Below are positions 12,590 through 24,622 of a DNA stretch of 64,000 nucleotides, one piece after another. The DNA is from Nageia nagi (lineage: Eukaryota > Pinophyta), in the NCBI GenBank assembly GCA_050084985.1, contig JBITNC010000001.1:58900001-58964000 (forward strand). Direction: 5' to 3'. The position numbers and the translations under genes were made by a program. The notes under the pieces are model-generated. The model made no database searches. It had not been told where the DNA came from and was given only the letters and a program-made list of their open reading frames with translations. How positions within the stretch are numbered: position 1 is the stretch's first letter; each line of letters starts with the position of its first letter.

Positions 12590-12930
12590 CATAAAAATTC
12601 CAAACAAATATGAATAGGAATTAGAATATAGTATTCGTCAAATTTGAACCCTAAATAATGTATTCTTGGAGGTGAAAAAATAAGAAATTTGGAATAAAAA
12701 TGTAGAGGAATTTTGAATGTAGTATTTGTCAAATTTGAATCCTAAACAATGTGTTCTTGGAAAATTTGGAACAAATATGAATAATAATTTCAATGTAATT
12801 TATGATAATTCAAACCTTAACAAATGTGTTTATGGAAAATAAAAAAAAAATATGCAGATCAATGCACATATATTATTCATCAAATTTGAACGCTAAGCAA
12901 TGTGTTCATGGAGGTATGACTTTGAACAAC
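12590..12930 (+). repeat. Degenerate tandem repeat, about 100-bp unit, three to four copies
   Basis: Units share a GTATT(C/T)(G/A)TCAAATTTGAA(C/T)CCTAA stretch followed by AATGTGTTC(T/A)TGGA. The copies begin near 12,625, 12,720, 12,800 and 12,870 and have drifted, including small indels. Confidence 0.65.
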
Positions 12931-13282
12931 TTATATAGTATTTGATGATAAAATGCATCAAACCTATGCAAATCATTTGTTATGGAGCAAGCACATAATC
13001 TTGCTAAATAATTTAAAAATTTGAACAATTTATATTTAAAAAAATTTGAAATCAGATGGAAATTCAAAAACTTTGAAAAATTTTGTAACCTTGAAAGAAA
13101 TTTTGAATAATTTTACAATTTTTGTAATAAAAGACATTTTTTGAGGTAAATTTTTGATTTTTGTTTCACATTTTGTAAAAAGAATTTGAAAAAAAATTGA
13201 ATAATTAGGTTCCCCCCTCAAGCGATATTGTATTTATCACAATGATCAATAAAATTGATCAAATATTATATTTTGAATAAAT

Positions 13283-13445
13283 TTATATAAGATTGGGTCC
13301 ACCTAGGGAATAGGACCTTAGGCATGGTCCAAATTTACACCCTGGGCTAAGAGCATCATGCCCAAGGTTAGGTGCACCATGCCTAGGGAATAGGACCCTA
13401 GGCACATCATGCCTAGACCTAGGCACACTGTGCTTAGCCTGTAAC
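13283..13445 (+). repeat. GC-richer CCTAGG-type minisatellite-like patch
   Basis: An island of higher G+C in AT-rich DNA. CCTAGGGAATAGGACC occurs at about 13,302 and 13,382, and words such as CATGCCTAG and CCTAGGCAC recur between. The apparent minus-strand ORF across it is repeat-driven and not a gene. Confidence 0.6.
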
Positions 13446-14257
13446 CTATTTTGTACCCCATTCGCCTCATTTTTTAAAATTTTAACATTCAAATTACATG
13501 TTTGAGAATTGTTGAAAGGTTATTTCTCAAATTTAACACTTTGCAAATTGGATTGAACCTCATTTTATGCAATTTCATTGAATTTTGCAAGTTTGATCTT
13601 TTTTAATCCAAAATATGTAATTTTGATAATTTTTTGAACATACATTAAGTTGGCTATTGTAACTTCAAGAATTCATTGATTGATGTTGTAAGACATTAAA
13701 GGTTGATTTAACACCAAAAGTGTAGATTTTTTGCTAAGTTAATGTAATTATACATAATTTTATAATTACTCATGTTGGATGCAAATTTGCTTTGCTTGCA
13801 AAAAAACTCATCTAATGGAAATTTTATTTTGTTATTACACTCTTGCTTACTAAATGATATCAATTTTGTGATTTTGTGAGGTAAATGTATCTTCCAAGTT
13901 ATTAGCATGGTTTCCCTAAGGCATCAATTGGTTCTCATGTTTTTGTAATTTTTAAGATGCACCTCATATACATTTGTAAAATGTTTGCAAATTATACAAT
14001 GTAATCAAGTCTTTTTTAAATGCAATGTTAACATTTTGCAGTACCATGATGCTAGGTATAAGCTTCTCGAATGGGAAGTGGAACATACCTTTTTTTACAC
14101 AAACCCTAATTTAGTTTAGAAGCACTCTTTATTAAAATGGGTATTGGATAACATTTGGATGTGATGATACATTATTTACAACAAATATGACATCATAATG
14201 AAGGTAAATAATATATTTAGAATACTTACAAATGTTACTTTGGTTTTTGATAGATAG
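13446..14257. other. AT-rich spacer, nothing recognised
   Basis: Mostly poly-T and TTTGAA-type words. No ORF with family features and no structured repeat found. Confidence 0.5.
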
Positions 14258-15650
14258 ACTAGATGGTACATGATAACATGAATAACTTAGTTTACATTAT
14301 TGATTTGATAGCCAAATGAGACTCTATGCATGCGACACTGATTTTGCAAGCTCTACATGCAACATTAGGGAGAGATACTGACACAAGAGTGGATGTGGTT
14401 GCATAATTTAGGTTTGGGATACATGATCATGATACACAACATTATGGTGAACTATGGGTATGTTGTAGCCTTTTTGTGAGTGATGGGACTCTCTACCAAT
14501 ACTTTCCATCTTCCAATGTGAGAGTATACTATTATTCTAGAGGATATATAGTGAATTCTCAATATTTTGATGGAGGATGCACCAGTGATTAGGCTATTAG
14601 ACAAGGTGGTAGAGACATGACAACCATCAAGGTAGTTGGTCAATGCTATCATCAGCTACAATGGGTTGGGGGTTGATTCTACTATGAGCATGATTATAAG
14701 GTTAGGATCATAAATAGACCAAATTGCTTCATCATGATGGTCATCATGTTATTTATTCTACTAGTCACTTCAAGGTGAAGGTTCCCCTGGAAGCTCTTTC
14801 AAGTTTTGAAGGAGATATAGGAGGATGATTGGGTATTCGCATGGGGACCAACCTTCCTAATCCAACTCTACTATGAGCTATTGGAGATGGAGATATGAGT
14901 CCACACAGGGACATGCTACTCACTATTTCTATAGGTGTGGGGATGGGAACATATAGAGGTGGCATGACTAGTAAGTATACCCTTTTATGTTCATGATTAT
15001 GATGCTCTTTATTTTGAGGAGCCTAATATAGAATGTCCCTACATGATATGATGGGGATATTACTATGATCCTAGGATTAGATGTATGATAGGGTGTTGAT
15101 TAGCTTACTTTAGAGATAGTTTTTAGGAGATTGCAACCTAGAGACATGATCTAGAGACCATATAGGGGTGGACTAGCTTGTGATAAGGATAAGATATAGC
15201 TAGATCTACAAAGTGAGTGAGATGGGTAGTTATCCATAGGAACTAGATAGAGTTTTTTGAGTACCATTGAGTACTCTGATACTTTGAATAGATATAGGAT
15301 GTACCTCTTAGGTTGATGGTGCATACCAAGTTAAATGGTATAGATGGAAAGCCCCATCTCATGTACCAAGAAACCTATTTAGAGGTAGATAATGATGAGG
15401 AGGTTAGAGACTAGGATGATATAGGATACATAGAGATCTACACTAGATGGTGGATTGCTTGACATTTTGAGTGGGTTGAAAAGGATGATGAGGAGGATGG
15501 TGAATGTGATCCTCTACATAGATAGGTGAGATATAGGCAAGGGTACCCCCAACATGATGAGGGAGGTCCTATAGAGATAGCTAATCCTAGATGGATGATA
15601 GTAGAGGAGAAAATAGTAGACCTAAAATCTCAATAGATAGAAAGATAGTC
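14258..15650 (+). pseudogene. Plant mobile domain (PMD) protein pseudogene, tandem copy 1
   Basis: Around 14,440-14,550 one frame reads VVAFLWVMG then TNTFHLPMWEYTIILEDI, the hallmark of the plant mobile domain (PF10536; family pattern ALVERW...TNTFHLPxGExTITLEDV). Further on, near 15,118-15,170, FRRLQPRDMI and RPYRG fit the later W-PY part of the same domain. Stops are mostly TAG or TGA where Trp, Gln or Arg is expected. PMD proteins occur as host genes (MAIN-like) and as transposon passengers, and the sequence does not show which this was. Copy 2 follows directly and is split by Copia-2. Confidence 0.82.
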
Positions 15651-15975
15651 CAGCCTAGATGGTAAATGATAACATGACTAACTTAGTTTACTTTGTTAGT
15701 TTTATAGACAAATAATACTCTATGCATGCAACACTAATTTCACAAGCTCTACATGTATAATTAGGGAGAGATGCTAACACAAGATTTGATGTGTTTATAA
15801 AATGTAGGTCTAGGATACATGAGAATGATACATAAGATTTTGGTGAACTCTAGGTACATCATAGCCTTTTTTGAGCAATGGGACTCTTCCATCAATACTT
15901 TTCATCTTTTGATGGGAGAGTGTACTATTATTCTAGAGGATGTCTAGTGAATTTTTAGGATTTCGATGGAGGATG
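15651..15975 (+). pseudogene. PMD pseudogene, tandem copy 2, 5' part
   Basis: Repeats the beginning of copy 1 (from CTAGATGGTA near 15,655). At about 15,865-15,950 it reads IIAFFEQWDS then INTFHLLMGECTIILEDV, a better-preserved PMD motif than in copy 1. The reading is cut at 15,975 by the insertion of Copia-2 and continues at 24,623. Confidence 0.85.
15971..15975. repeat. Target-site duplication of Copia-2, left (GGATG)
   Basis: GGATG immediately before the TGTTGGAATG start of the 5' LTR. The same five bases follow the 3' LTR at 24,623-24,627. PMD copy 1 has the uninterrupted GGATGCACCAGTGATTA at 14,575-14,591, confirming the empty site. Confidence 0.95.
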
Positions 15976-16474
15976 TGTTGGAATGTATAATGCATTATTG
16001 TAAAGGTTATGTAATAATATTCTATGTAAGTTCACTAATACTTAAGGGTATCATTTTATACCTTATGTATTTAAGTGAATGTGATAATGTAACTTGTCCT
16101 ACACTCCATGTCATGAGCATGCCCCTTGGGTAAAAGGATGTACATGTCATGCTTTTGTACATTGGATAAAAGGGTGATCCAAAGAGGGATTTTAGCCTAT
16201 AAATAGAAGGCTCCCTATTTTTGATTACACATAAATTGTGGAGTAGCTTTATACTATATGAGAGTGCTTAGGAGTTGAGATTAGGAGATTTGTAAGAGTT
16301 CTTATTTGTGAATGAAGTGAAATCTAGTTAGTGGATGTACTCCCAATTGGAGGAACTACTTACATCTTGAGTTATCTTTGTGAGATTGATTTGTGAGTTA
16401 TTTATATTTGATTTGTGAGTTTATATATGATCTTGAGAGTTTAAAGTTGTTTAGTTTATACTTCAATTCTCTCA
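15976..16474 (+). repeat. 5' LTR of Copia-2
   Basis: 499 bp, from TGTTGGAATG to ATTCTCTCA, with TG...CA ends. It is about 91 percent identical to the 3' LTR at 24,126-24,622 by eye. It contains a TATA-like box and a decayed form of the hairpin seen in the other two LTRs. Confidence 0.95.
16197..16206 (+). promoter_or_regulatory. TATA-like box of Copia LTR (CTATAAATAG)
   Basis: A canonical plant TATA-box form placed about 220 bp into the LTR. It is conserved at 6,651-6,660 in Copia-1 and, as CTTATAAATAG, near 24,350 in the 3' LTR. It likely marked the U3/R side of the element promoter. Confidence 0.65.
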
Positions 16475-16476
16475 AT

Positions 16477-16490
16477 TGGTATCAGAGCTC
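16477..16490 (+). other. Primer-binding site for initiator Met-tRNA
   Basis: TGGTATCAGAGC, two bases after the LTR end, is complementary to the 3' end of plant initiator methionine tRNA. This is the usual primer of plant Copia elements. Confidence 0.93.
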
Positions 16491-19435
16491 CTTGGAAGCT
16501 CCTCTTCACATCCTTGGTTTGGAAACTCATCTATAACTTGGTGATCTTCATTCTTCATTCTACACCTCATCTCTTCATGTCATTGTTGAGGTAAAACTAA
16601 GAGAAGGTATAAATTCCTTCCCTCTTAGTTATTATGTTTTTTGTTGCATCATGCTACTAACATTTTACTTGCTACATGTTAGTTCTTTTGATCATAATAT
16701 GGTTAACAAAATTGCAAATTTTTTAATGCTAACCTCCTATGATTTCTTGCAATTTTTTTTGAATGGATTATTGTATAAAAATTTGTGTAATATTACAAAG
16801 GTAATACTACTTTGTAATACTACAAAATATGCTTAAAAACTAATTAAGAAGTATGATGCAATTTGTTTTTTTGGAGACTAATTATTTTTTGAAGATGCAT
16901 TTTCATTCTAATGTTTCTATTTTTTTTTGCTTAAAAAAAAAAAAAAGTGAGGAGGTGGGGGAGAGCTTAGTGAATAAATTTAAATATTTCACATTTTTTT
17001 ATGCAAGTATTTACAAGAAGGGAAGTTCTTTTTTTTTGGCAAAACAAAATATATAAGGAAAATATGATTTTATATACAAAATTTCTTGCTTGGAACAAGT
17101 TTTTTGTTGGTTTGAGGCATCATTTTTATGGAACCTTGGAGCTTGTTCCTAAGGCTATTGGCCTCCTCTTAGCCCTCCACTTTGCCAATAAATTATTCTC
17201 TAACATCTGGGCTTGAGCTCATGATGTGAGGGTTTGAAACCCCATCCTCTACATGCTCTACTTGACATTTTTTTTTGAGTTTGATCATGGCAATCTATAA
17301 CTAGAACTATCCTCTCCTTCCTAATCTATGCTTGATCTCTCTCTTATCCATTGAAAGTGCATACCCTTCTTCATCAATTTTTTTTATCTTTTGGGAACTT
17401 GGAACCCTACCCCCATCCCCTTTTCTACCTTCGCATCCATGCCTGTTGAGGCCCTCATAACCTATCAAGGCCCTCTTAAGGTAACTCCTTCATGGCTCCT
17501 CATTAAAAAAAATGTGACCTGCTCACCTAGTTCTACATTTTTATTTGAAAAGCCCCCCCTCTATGCTTGGCCCTCACAACTTGTCTCTCCTTCTGATGGC
17601 CTCTTGCACCTTTCTCAACATACAAAATTGTCAAAGTCCATGTGGCTCCTTTACATATAAGTTGGGGCATTTAATTATTTGTAGTGCTTGCTTGCTTGAC
17701 AATTTATCTTTTCTCTTGTTTAAAACAAGCCCTCATCTCTCACCTGCCAGCTTAATTACATAAAGTAGCATGAGGATTTCCTCCCTTCATTTAATTCCTT
17801 GCAAGAATTGTATATAAGTTAAGTTAAATGATGGTGCTTTAATTTTTTTTTTCCATAATCAAGTATTTTATTTGCTTAACCCATCATTTTTTTTTTACTT
17901 TAGGATTGGACGCATTAACCATGAAGAGTAGATTTTTTGTTAAATGAAGGGTAAAGACTAAGCCTTAATACCATATATCTAAAAATAGTATTATTTGGAC
18001 TAATTTTTTTTTAGATATATTTTAAGTAAAAATGGAGAAAATTATGAAGTGAATTTTCAAATAAATAATTTTAGGTACTAATGGTCCATAGTTAAAAGAG
18101 ATTTTTTTTTATATATTCTAAAAGTAAATTTTTTTAACTTAGATATTTTTGAAGGTAGTTGTTTAAAATTTTAGAAGCAATATTGTTTTTTTTTTTTTAC
18201 TTTGAATTACAATCTTGCCTTGGATAAATGTTTAGCAATCTTATGTAAATAAAAAAAAATGCAATAGTGGCAACCTTCAAAATTACTTGTGATAAAATAT
18301 GCATTTTTTTAGTAAGCATTTATTGAAAGGATCATTTCTTAAGTAAAAAGGGGGATATCAATGAGCCTTTTACTTAAAGTTTTTGATCTTCTATGCTTAG
18401 AATGCATATTTATCTCTTAGAACTTTTTTTTTTGCTTTTGTAAATAATGCATGCTTAGGACTTAATTTTTTAAGATGCATGCCTATGATTTAACAAATGC
18501 ATGTTGAGCATTTATTTTTTATGAAAAGTTAAAATATGCAAATTTATAAAATTAATGCATGTTTATGCTTAAGTATTTATCTTTTTTTTATGCAAGAGTG
18601 TACTTGTGCAAAAATTAGGAATGATGTAAAGATGTCCTTTAGGGGTTGTATACAAAACCCATTGGAATCTTAGGTTTCAAATATCAAATGGATGATGTTT
18701 TGCTTATGCTCTTTTACTTCATATTTTACACTTTGATTTATTTTACTTATGTAAACAAAAATGCAAATATTAATATAAGAAATTTCCTAAAATGAACACA
18801 TCCGCATGTACATTCTGTAACATGACTTATTTGGGGAGCCATGAGGTGAGGACAAGTGGATTGGATCCTTTAAGTTTGATGATCCAAGTGGTGAAAAGTC
18901 TATACTTCTCAATTGCTCCTAAGTCCTATGTTGATTTGGATATAACTCCAATAGAAGGATAGGCATGTGTGTAGTGATACCACATGTTTGCACATCCATT
19001 TAGAGATTATCCTAATAACCTAGGAGAAAAACTTGAAACCTAATAAAGATTAATAATTTGGTCAATCAAATAAATATTATAACATTTAAAAATAGTAAGT
19101 ACTTCTCCTTGTGAGAGTATAATACTAACTAAGGTGAATTGGTTGAGGATTGGTAGTACTTGGGCTCCTCTTGTGTGGGCATCTAGGTGAAGCCTAATTT
19201 TAGATAAGAAAATAAACCTCAATAATGTCACTCTACATATATGGTTCTTGATATGAGAAATGTATTTGGGTATATAGATTATTATTTGAGTTGTAAAACA
19301 TTTGCACTAGTAAAACAAATCATGCATGTCTTTTGTGTTAAAATTATCATGTATTATTTACTTGGTTAAAACTTAACATATAATGTTGTTTATTGAACCA
19401 CATGCTTATTACTTTTTCACATCCTTATGTAGAAA
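16491..19435 (+). other. Long untranslated leader of Copia-2
   Basis: 2.9 kb between the primer-binding site and the gag start. It contains long poly-T/poly-A runs, a short C-rich part near 17,400-17,760 that is open for about 89 codons in one frame without family features, and TGCATG words near 18,440-18,570. No domain was recognised. The right part matches the Copia-1 leader at 1-1,665. Confidence 0.7.
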
Positions 19436-22400
19436 ATAGGAGAATCCTTTTTACCCAAACACATTCTTGATGATCCTAAATTTGGTATTTGGGAACCTCA
19501 AATGAGAGCTAAATTACAGGTAACAAAACTTTGGCAAATAATGAATGAGAACCTTGTACCTCCTATAGATAAGAAGGCATTAGAGGCTTACAAAATGAAG
19601 AATGAGTTAGAAATCTCCATGATCTTTTGTGCAATTTTAGATGATATCCTCTTGATGATTTTCTCTTAAACCTTAGCAAAGGAAGCTTGGGATAAGCTTA
19701 AGCAAATCTACCTTGGTTCAGAGTTTCCAAGAAGGTTTACAATTCTTCAAAAGTTGCTTCAATCTCATCAAGGGGAAGATCATAATGTTGCAATATACTT
19801 GAACAAAATCATTGACCTAAGGACCCAACTTGTTACTTGTAGGTGCAATTGGATCAATGATGAGTTCATGGTTCTCATCATTCTTCAAAGCCTTTTGTCA
19901 AAGTTTGGAAACTTTATGATAATTATGAAAACAAGGCTTGATGATGAAGAAGAAGTCTTCTCCCTTAATAACTTTTCTAGGATCCTTTTAAAGCATTAGA
20001 AAACCCTTAACAATAAGGTGTTAAATTCTTCTTCTAGGATAATAACATTGCTCTTGGATCAACTAAAACTCCTTTCAAGAAGAAGTTCAACCATCAAAAT
20101 AAATCTTATCCTTCTTCCTCTAAAAGGTTTGAGAAAAGAGGTAATGGCTACAATAGTAGCAAAAATAAAGGAAACAATGACAACAATAAGAACAACAACT
20201 ATAATAGCAGGAACAATGGCAAGAACAATCAATTCAAGCAAAAATATGGAAAAAGAAAAGCAAATAGTCCATATCATAAGAAAAACTTTGATAGTAATTG
20301 TAACTATTGTGGCATCCAAGGTCACAAAGAAGTTGATTGCTATGAAAAGAAAAGAGAGGAAAAGAACAAAGGTAATGAAAATGTAAAGAACTTCAAAGGA
20401 AAGAATAATATTCAAGTTAGTTCTACTATGGCGCTTTACTCCATGTCTCACACTTTTTTGTTTGATTGGATTGTTAACTCTAGTTGCACTAATCACCTTT
20501 GTTTTGAAAGGGAAATGTTTGAGAACTTTCACAAGTATAGAAAAGATGTGGTTGTGATAGGTGATTATTCTACCTTTGAAGTGCAAGAAATTGGGAGTGT
20601 GTTGATTCATATAAAGGTTCTTGATAATGTGCTCTATGTTCCTAAGATTAGGATAAACCTTCTCTTTATAATTCAAGTTGCAAGGAAAGGGTACTCATTT
20701 GAGTTCAACTCTCAATCTTGGTGCATGAAGAAAGGACTTGCCATGTTGGTTAAAGGATTAATGAAATACGATCTTTACATTATGGATCAAGTTCCATCAA
20801 AGATGTGTATTGGTACAAGTATGTTTTCTAGAGGCAATCTTTAGTACCAATGTTTAGGGCACCTTAACCATAAGAGTATTTAAGTTATTGAAGACCAAAA
20901 AATTATGGAAGGTTTGCATTCAATTTCTCCTTCAATTGGTCTATGCAAGAAGTGCATTCTTGGCAAGATGCATAGACCAAAGTTTAGAAAAGATAAGGCA
21001 ACAAGAGCATGTCAACGTCTTCAACTTGTACATTCAAATTTGATGGGTATATTTTAGACTAAGTCACTTGCAGGAGCATTTAACATCTTGACCTTCATTT
21101 ATAACTTTAGTAGGATGACCTTTGGATATCTACTTGAGCATAAGGATAAAAAATTTGAGAGTTTTAAGGTTTTTAAGGCCTTTGTTGAGAATCAAACTAA
21201 CCTTAAAATCAAGATGTTGAGATCAGATAATGGGGGAGAATATAACAACAATAAGTTTAATGACTATTGTGCTAAGTATAGAATCAAGAGGTAGTTTATG
21301 ATTCCTTACTCTCCTCAGCATAATAGTGTTGCTAAAAGGAAAAATAGAATAATTATGGAGATAGATAGATGCATGTTGGGTAATCTTTCTAGTTTCTTGA
21401 GGGGTGAAGCTACAAGCACTACTATTTATAGCTTGAATAGGTGTCCCACAAAAGTTGCATAGAGTAAAACTCCTTTTGAGGCATGGTTAGGAAGAAAACC
21501 TAACATTTCTCACCTTAGGGTGTTTGGTTGTGAAGCATTATCCTACATTGTTTTTGAGAAAAAGAAAACATTGAACAAAAAAGCTAAAAAATGCATCTTT
21601 GTGGGTTATGATAGTTAGCATAGAGACTATAGGCTCTACTCTCCAGCCTACAAAGCTGTATTTGTTTTAAGGGATGTAAAGTTAAATGAAATTCTTGAAG
21701 AATTTATTTATAATGAGAATGTTGATGATATAGAGGTCTCTTCAATTACACCTAGCTAGTTAGATATTGATGCATACAAGTCACCTTAGGAACAAAATTC
21801 TTCAACATAAAGGGTAACATGGAACATGACCTTGAACAAATCTTTATTTTCCAAGATTGACATTAAGCATGATCTCTCAACCTTCAAAGAAGCTTTTAAT
21901 GATGAGTGCTATATGGAAGCCTTGAAAGTGGAGTATGAGGTGCTTATGAAAAATAAAACTTGAGATTTGGTTCCTTATCCTAATAAAAAGAATGTGATTG
22001 GCAATAAGTGGATCTACAACCTCAAGTTCAATTTAGTTAGAGATATTGAGATATACAAGGTAAGGTTAGTAGCCAAAAGTTTTGCTTAGAAATAAGGTGT
22101 AGATTATGAGGAAACCTTTGCTCCCATGGAAAATATGCCTACTATGAGAATTATCCTTGCTCTTTTTGCAGCTCAAGGATGGAAAATTTTTCAACTTGAA
22201 ATCAAGAGTGCATTTCTTAATGGTGAATTAGATGTGGAAATATTCATGAATTAACCAAAAGGTTTCATTGTGGAAGACAAAGAGTTTTTTGTGTGCAAGA
22301 TAAAAAAGTCATTATATGGACTTAAACAAACACCTAGAGCTTAGTACAAGAAGATTTCAGGGTATTTTATTGATATTGGTTTTTCCAAGTGTTTTTTTGA

Positions 22401-23414
22401 CTATAATCTATATGTAATCAATCAAGGAAAAGATATGGTCTTGATTCTTCTTTTTATGGATGATCTTCTAATAACTAGGAACAATGATGACATCATTCAA
22501 GAGTGCACATCCAAACTTAAGGTAATGTTTGAAATGACTGATCTTGGTCTCTTGCACTACTATCTTGGAATGCAAGTGTGTCAATATAAGGATTGTACTT
22601 ATCTCAATCAATCTAAGTATATATCAAACATATTATAGAAGTTGGAATGGAGTGTAGATATGTTATGATCCCAATCTTTCTTGGAATCATTATTTCTCTA
22701 AGCTTCAACTCTTAGTTAGCTGATGCTATAGCTTATAGGCAATTATTTGGTAATCTTTTATATTTGACTATATATAGGATAGATATTTCCTTTGCAATAA
22801 ATCTAATGGCATGATTCATGCAAAAATCATATGTTGAGCACCTCAATGCTATTAAGCAAATCTTGAGGTATGTTGCAGGGACTAAGGATCTTGCTTTCAA
22901 GTATTCTAAGTTGTACTTGCTTATTCTCTCTAGATTCTCAAATTATAACTATGGAGGAGATAGAGATGACATGAAATCAATCTTTGCATATGTGTTTAGC
23001 ATTGTTTCAAGTGCTATCTCTTAGGATTCCAAGAAGTAGCCTACTATTTTTCTTTTCACCATAGAAGATAAATACTATTGCATGTCTGTTGCAACCCTGG
23101 AAGCCATTTGGCTAAGGAATATTTTGAAAGAAATTGGGTATGAGCAAGGTGGCTCATCTTTGATTTATTCAAAAAATTAGTTGGCTATTTCTTTGGCTAA
23201 GAATCCTATGTTCCATTAGAAAATAAAACATATAGAAATTTATGCTCATTTTATCAATGAGAAGGTTCTTGATGGCATCATACACCTAGAGTATTGTCCA
23301 TCCACCTTAAACTTTGCTGATTTGTTCACCAAGCCCCTCTTGGAAACTCAATTTTGCAAGCTTAAGGATGCTATCGAGTTGGTGAATTTGCCTTCAAGGG
23401 GGAGTGAAGTTTGA
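19436..23414 (+). pseudogene. Copia-2 gag-pol polyprotein, decayed
   Basis: Full-length but dead. The gag start codon is ATA instead of ATG at 19,436. The gag zinc knuckle is intact at 20,299-20,340 (CNYCGIQGHKEVDC). The protease motif at about 20,465 reads WIVNSSCTNHL, so the catalytic Asp is Asn. The integrase zinc-binding segment near 20,850-20,970 keeps GHLNHKS and CKKC but opens stop-Tyr instead of Trp-His. The integrase core near 21,180-21,380 reads LRSDNGGEYNNN and YSPQHN. The reverse transcriptase near 22,050-22,640 has FMDD where Copia-1 has YVDD. RNase H and the C-terminus end at a TGA at 23,412-23,414. Stops are largely C-to-T or G-to-A changes at Gln, Arg or Trp codons. Confidence 0.95.
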
Positions 23415-23570
23415 ATTCTTATGTTGAATTCATGTTTGTGATGATAACTTCACCTCTAGGAGGATTTTATGATGTATAGTATTGATTTTGTTGTAAACCT
23501 TCATGGTAAGTTTAGTCTACATGAGGAACTTATTGTATAATTTTTTTAAAGCAAAAAGATTGGCCAATCT

Positions 23571-23670
23571 AGTACTATTTAGTTATCCATGTGTGAGGAA
23601 CTCTTATGTGTATTTTGGCACTATTTAGTTATCCATATGTAAGGAACTCATATGTACATGCTCTATTTTG
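23571..23670 (+). repeat. Single copy of the 106-bp pre-LTR repeat
   Basis: Two half-units of about 50 bp (CTATTTAGTTATCCAT...AGGAACTC). Homologous to the doubled form at 5,765-5,970 in Copia-1. Confidence 0.85.
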
Positions 23671-24116
23671 TAATGATAATCAACACATGTTTTATATAGA
23701 TCAAGTGACTATGAGTTTTGGCTTGGCATCTTCATGATAACTTATAGTGCACCATTGATCAGTTCATAATGGAATTTGAGTAATTCATCTATTTTTATTA
23801 ATATGAATATGTTGCATCTAACTGATCTTGTTATTTGAGTTTCTTATGACTTGTAGGATCCTTTGAGATTGTAGGTTACTTATTTTAGGTATTGAAGCTC
23901 TTTGATACTCTTCATAACTTCTAGTTGGATGACTACTTCATGTACATCAAAATTAGTTGTGGTTAATGATTGTATTTGGCAAAGTAGTGAGTCTCAAACT
24001 AGATCTTACTTCACAAATATGTAAAAAGTTCTCATCTCCATTGTATCTATTTGGAGGAGAACTCTCTTACTTTATCTCTTTCTTCTCTCTTATTTTTTCT
24101 ATCCCAATATTGCATT

Positions 24117-24125
24117 AAGGAGGAG
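24117..24125 (+). other. Polypurine tract of Copia-2
   Basis: AAGGAGGAG directly before the 3' LTR. Confidence 0.85.
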
Positions 24126-24622
24126 TGTTGGAATGTATAATGCATTATCGTAAAGGTTATGTAATAATTTTATATGTAAGTTCATTAATATTTAAGGGTA
24201 TCATTTGATACCTTAAGTATTTAAGTGAATATGATAATGTAACTTATCCTACACTCCATGTCATGAGCATGCCCCTTGGGTAAAAGGATGTGCATGTCAT
24301 GCTTTTGTACATTGGATAAAAGGGTGATCCAAAGAGGGATTGTAGCTTATAAATAGAAGGCTCCATATTTATGATTACACACCAATTGTGGAGTAATGTT
24401 ATGCCATAGTATAGTGCTTAGGAGTTGAGATTAGGAATTTGTAAAAGTTTTTATTTGTGAATGAAGTGAAATCTAGTTAGTGGATGTACTCTTAGTTGGA
24501 GGAACCACTTACACTTGAGTTATCTTTGTGAGATTGCTTTGTGAGTTATTTAGATGTGATTTGTGAGCTTACATGTGATCTTGGGAGTTTAGAGTTGTTT
24601 AGTTTATACTTCAATTCTCTCA
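24126..24622 (+). repeat. 3' LTR of Copia-2
   Basis: 497 bp, TGTTGGAATG to ATTCTCTCA. It retains the hairpin (ATTTAAGGGTATCA and TGATACCTTAAGT around 24,187-24,219) better than the 5' LTR. It is followed by the GGATG duplication. Confidence 0.95.

Larger units (their letters stand above)
15976..24622 (+). mobile_element. Copia-2: complete Ty1/Copia LTR retrotransposon (8,647 bp)
   Basis: Both LTRs, the primer-binding site, a polypurine tract, a target-site duplication and a full-length though dead gag-pol are present. It sits inside tandem copy 2 of the PMD pseudogene. The LTRs differ at roughly 40-50 of about 497 positions by eye, so the insertion is old. The leader between LTR and gag is unusually long (2.96 kb). 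Copia-1 in this window belongs to the same family. Confidence 0.96.

Noticed and set aside
13283-13492. Minus-strand 69-codon ORF
   Set aside because: It runs through the CCTAGG repeat; its His/Gly/Pro-rich product reflects the repeat.
15151-15200. Alternative frame of PMD copy 1 as a different long ORF
   Set aside because: Another frame near 14,290-14,700 is also rather open (LYQYFPSSNVRVYYYSRGY), but the PMD core motif TNTFHLP...LEDI is in the neighbouring frame and is supported by copy 2.
17391-17763. Overlapping 89- and 72-codon ORFs in the Copia-2 leader
   Set aside because: They lie in a C-rich part of the leader, overlap in two frames and show no domain; not enough to call a gene.
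20059-20676. 205-codon minus-strand ORF opposite Copia-2 gag
   Set aside because: It is antisense to a recognised gag/protease frame with an intact zinc knuckle; the hydrophobic runs come from complementing Asn/Lys codons.
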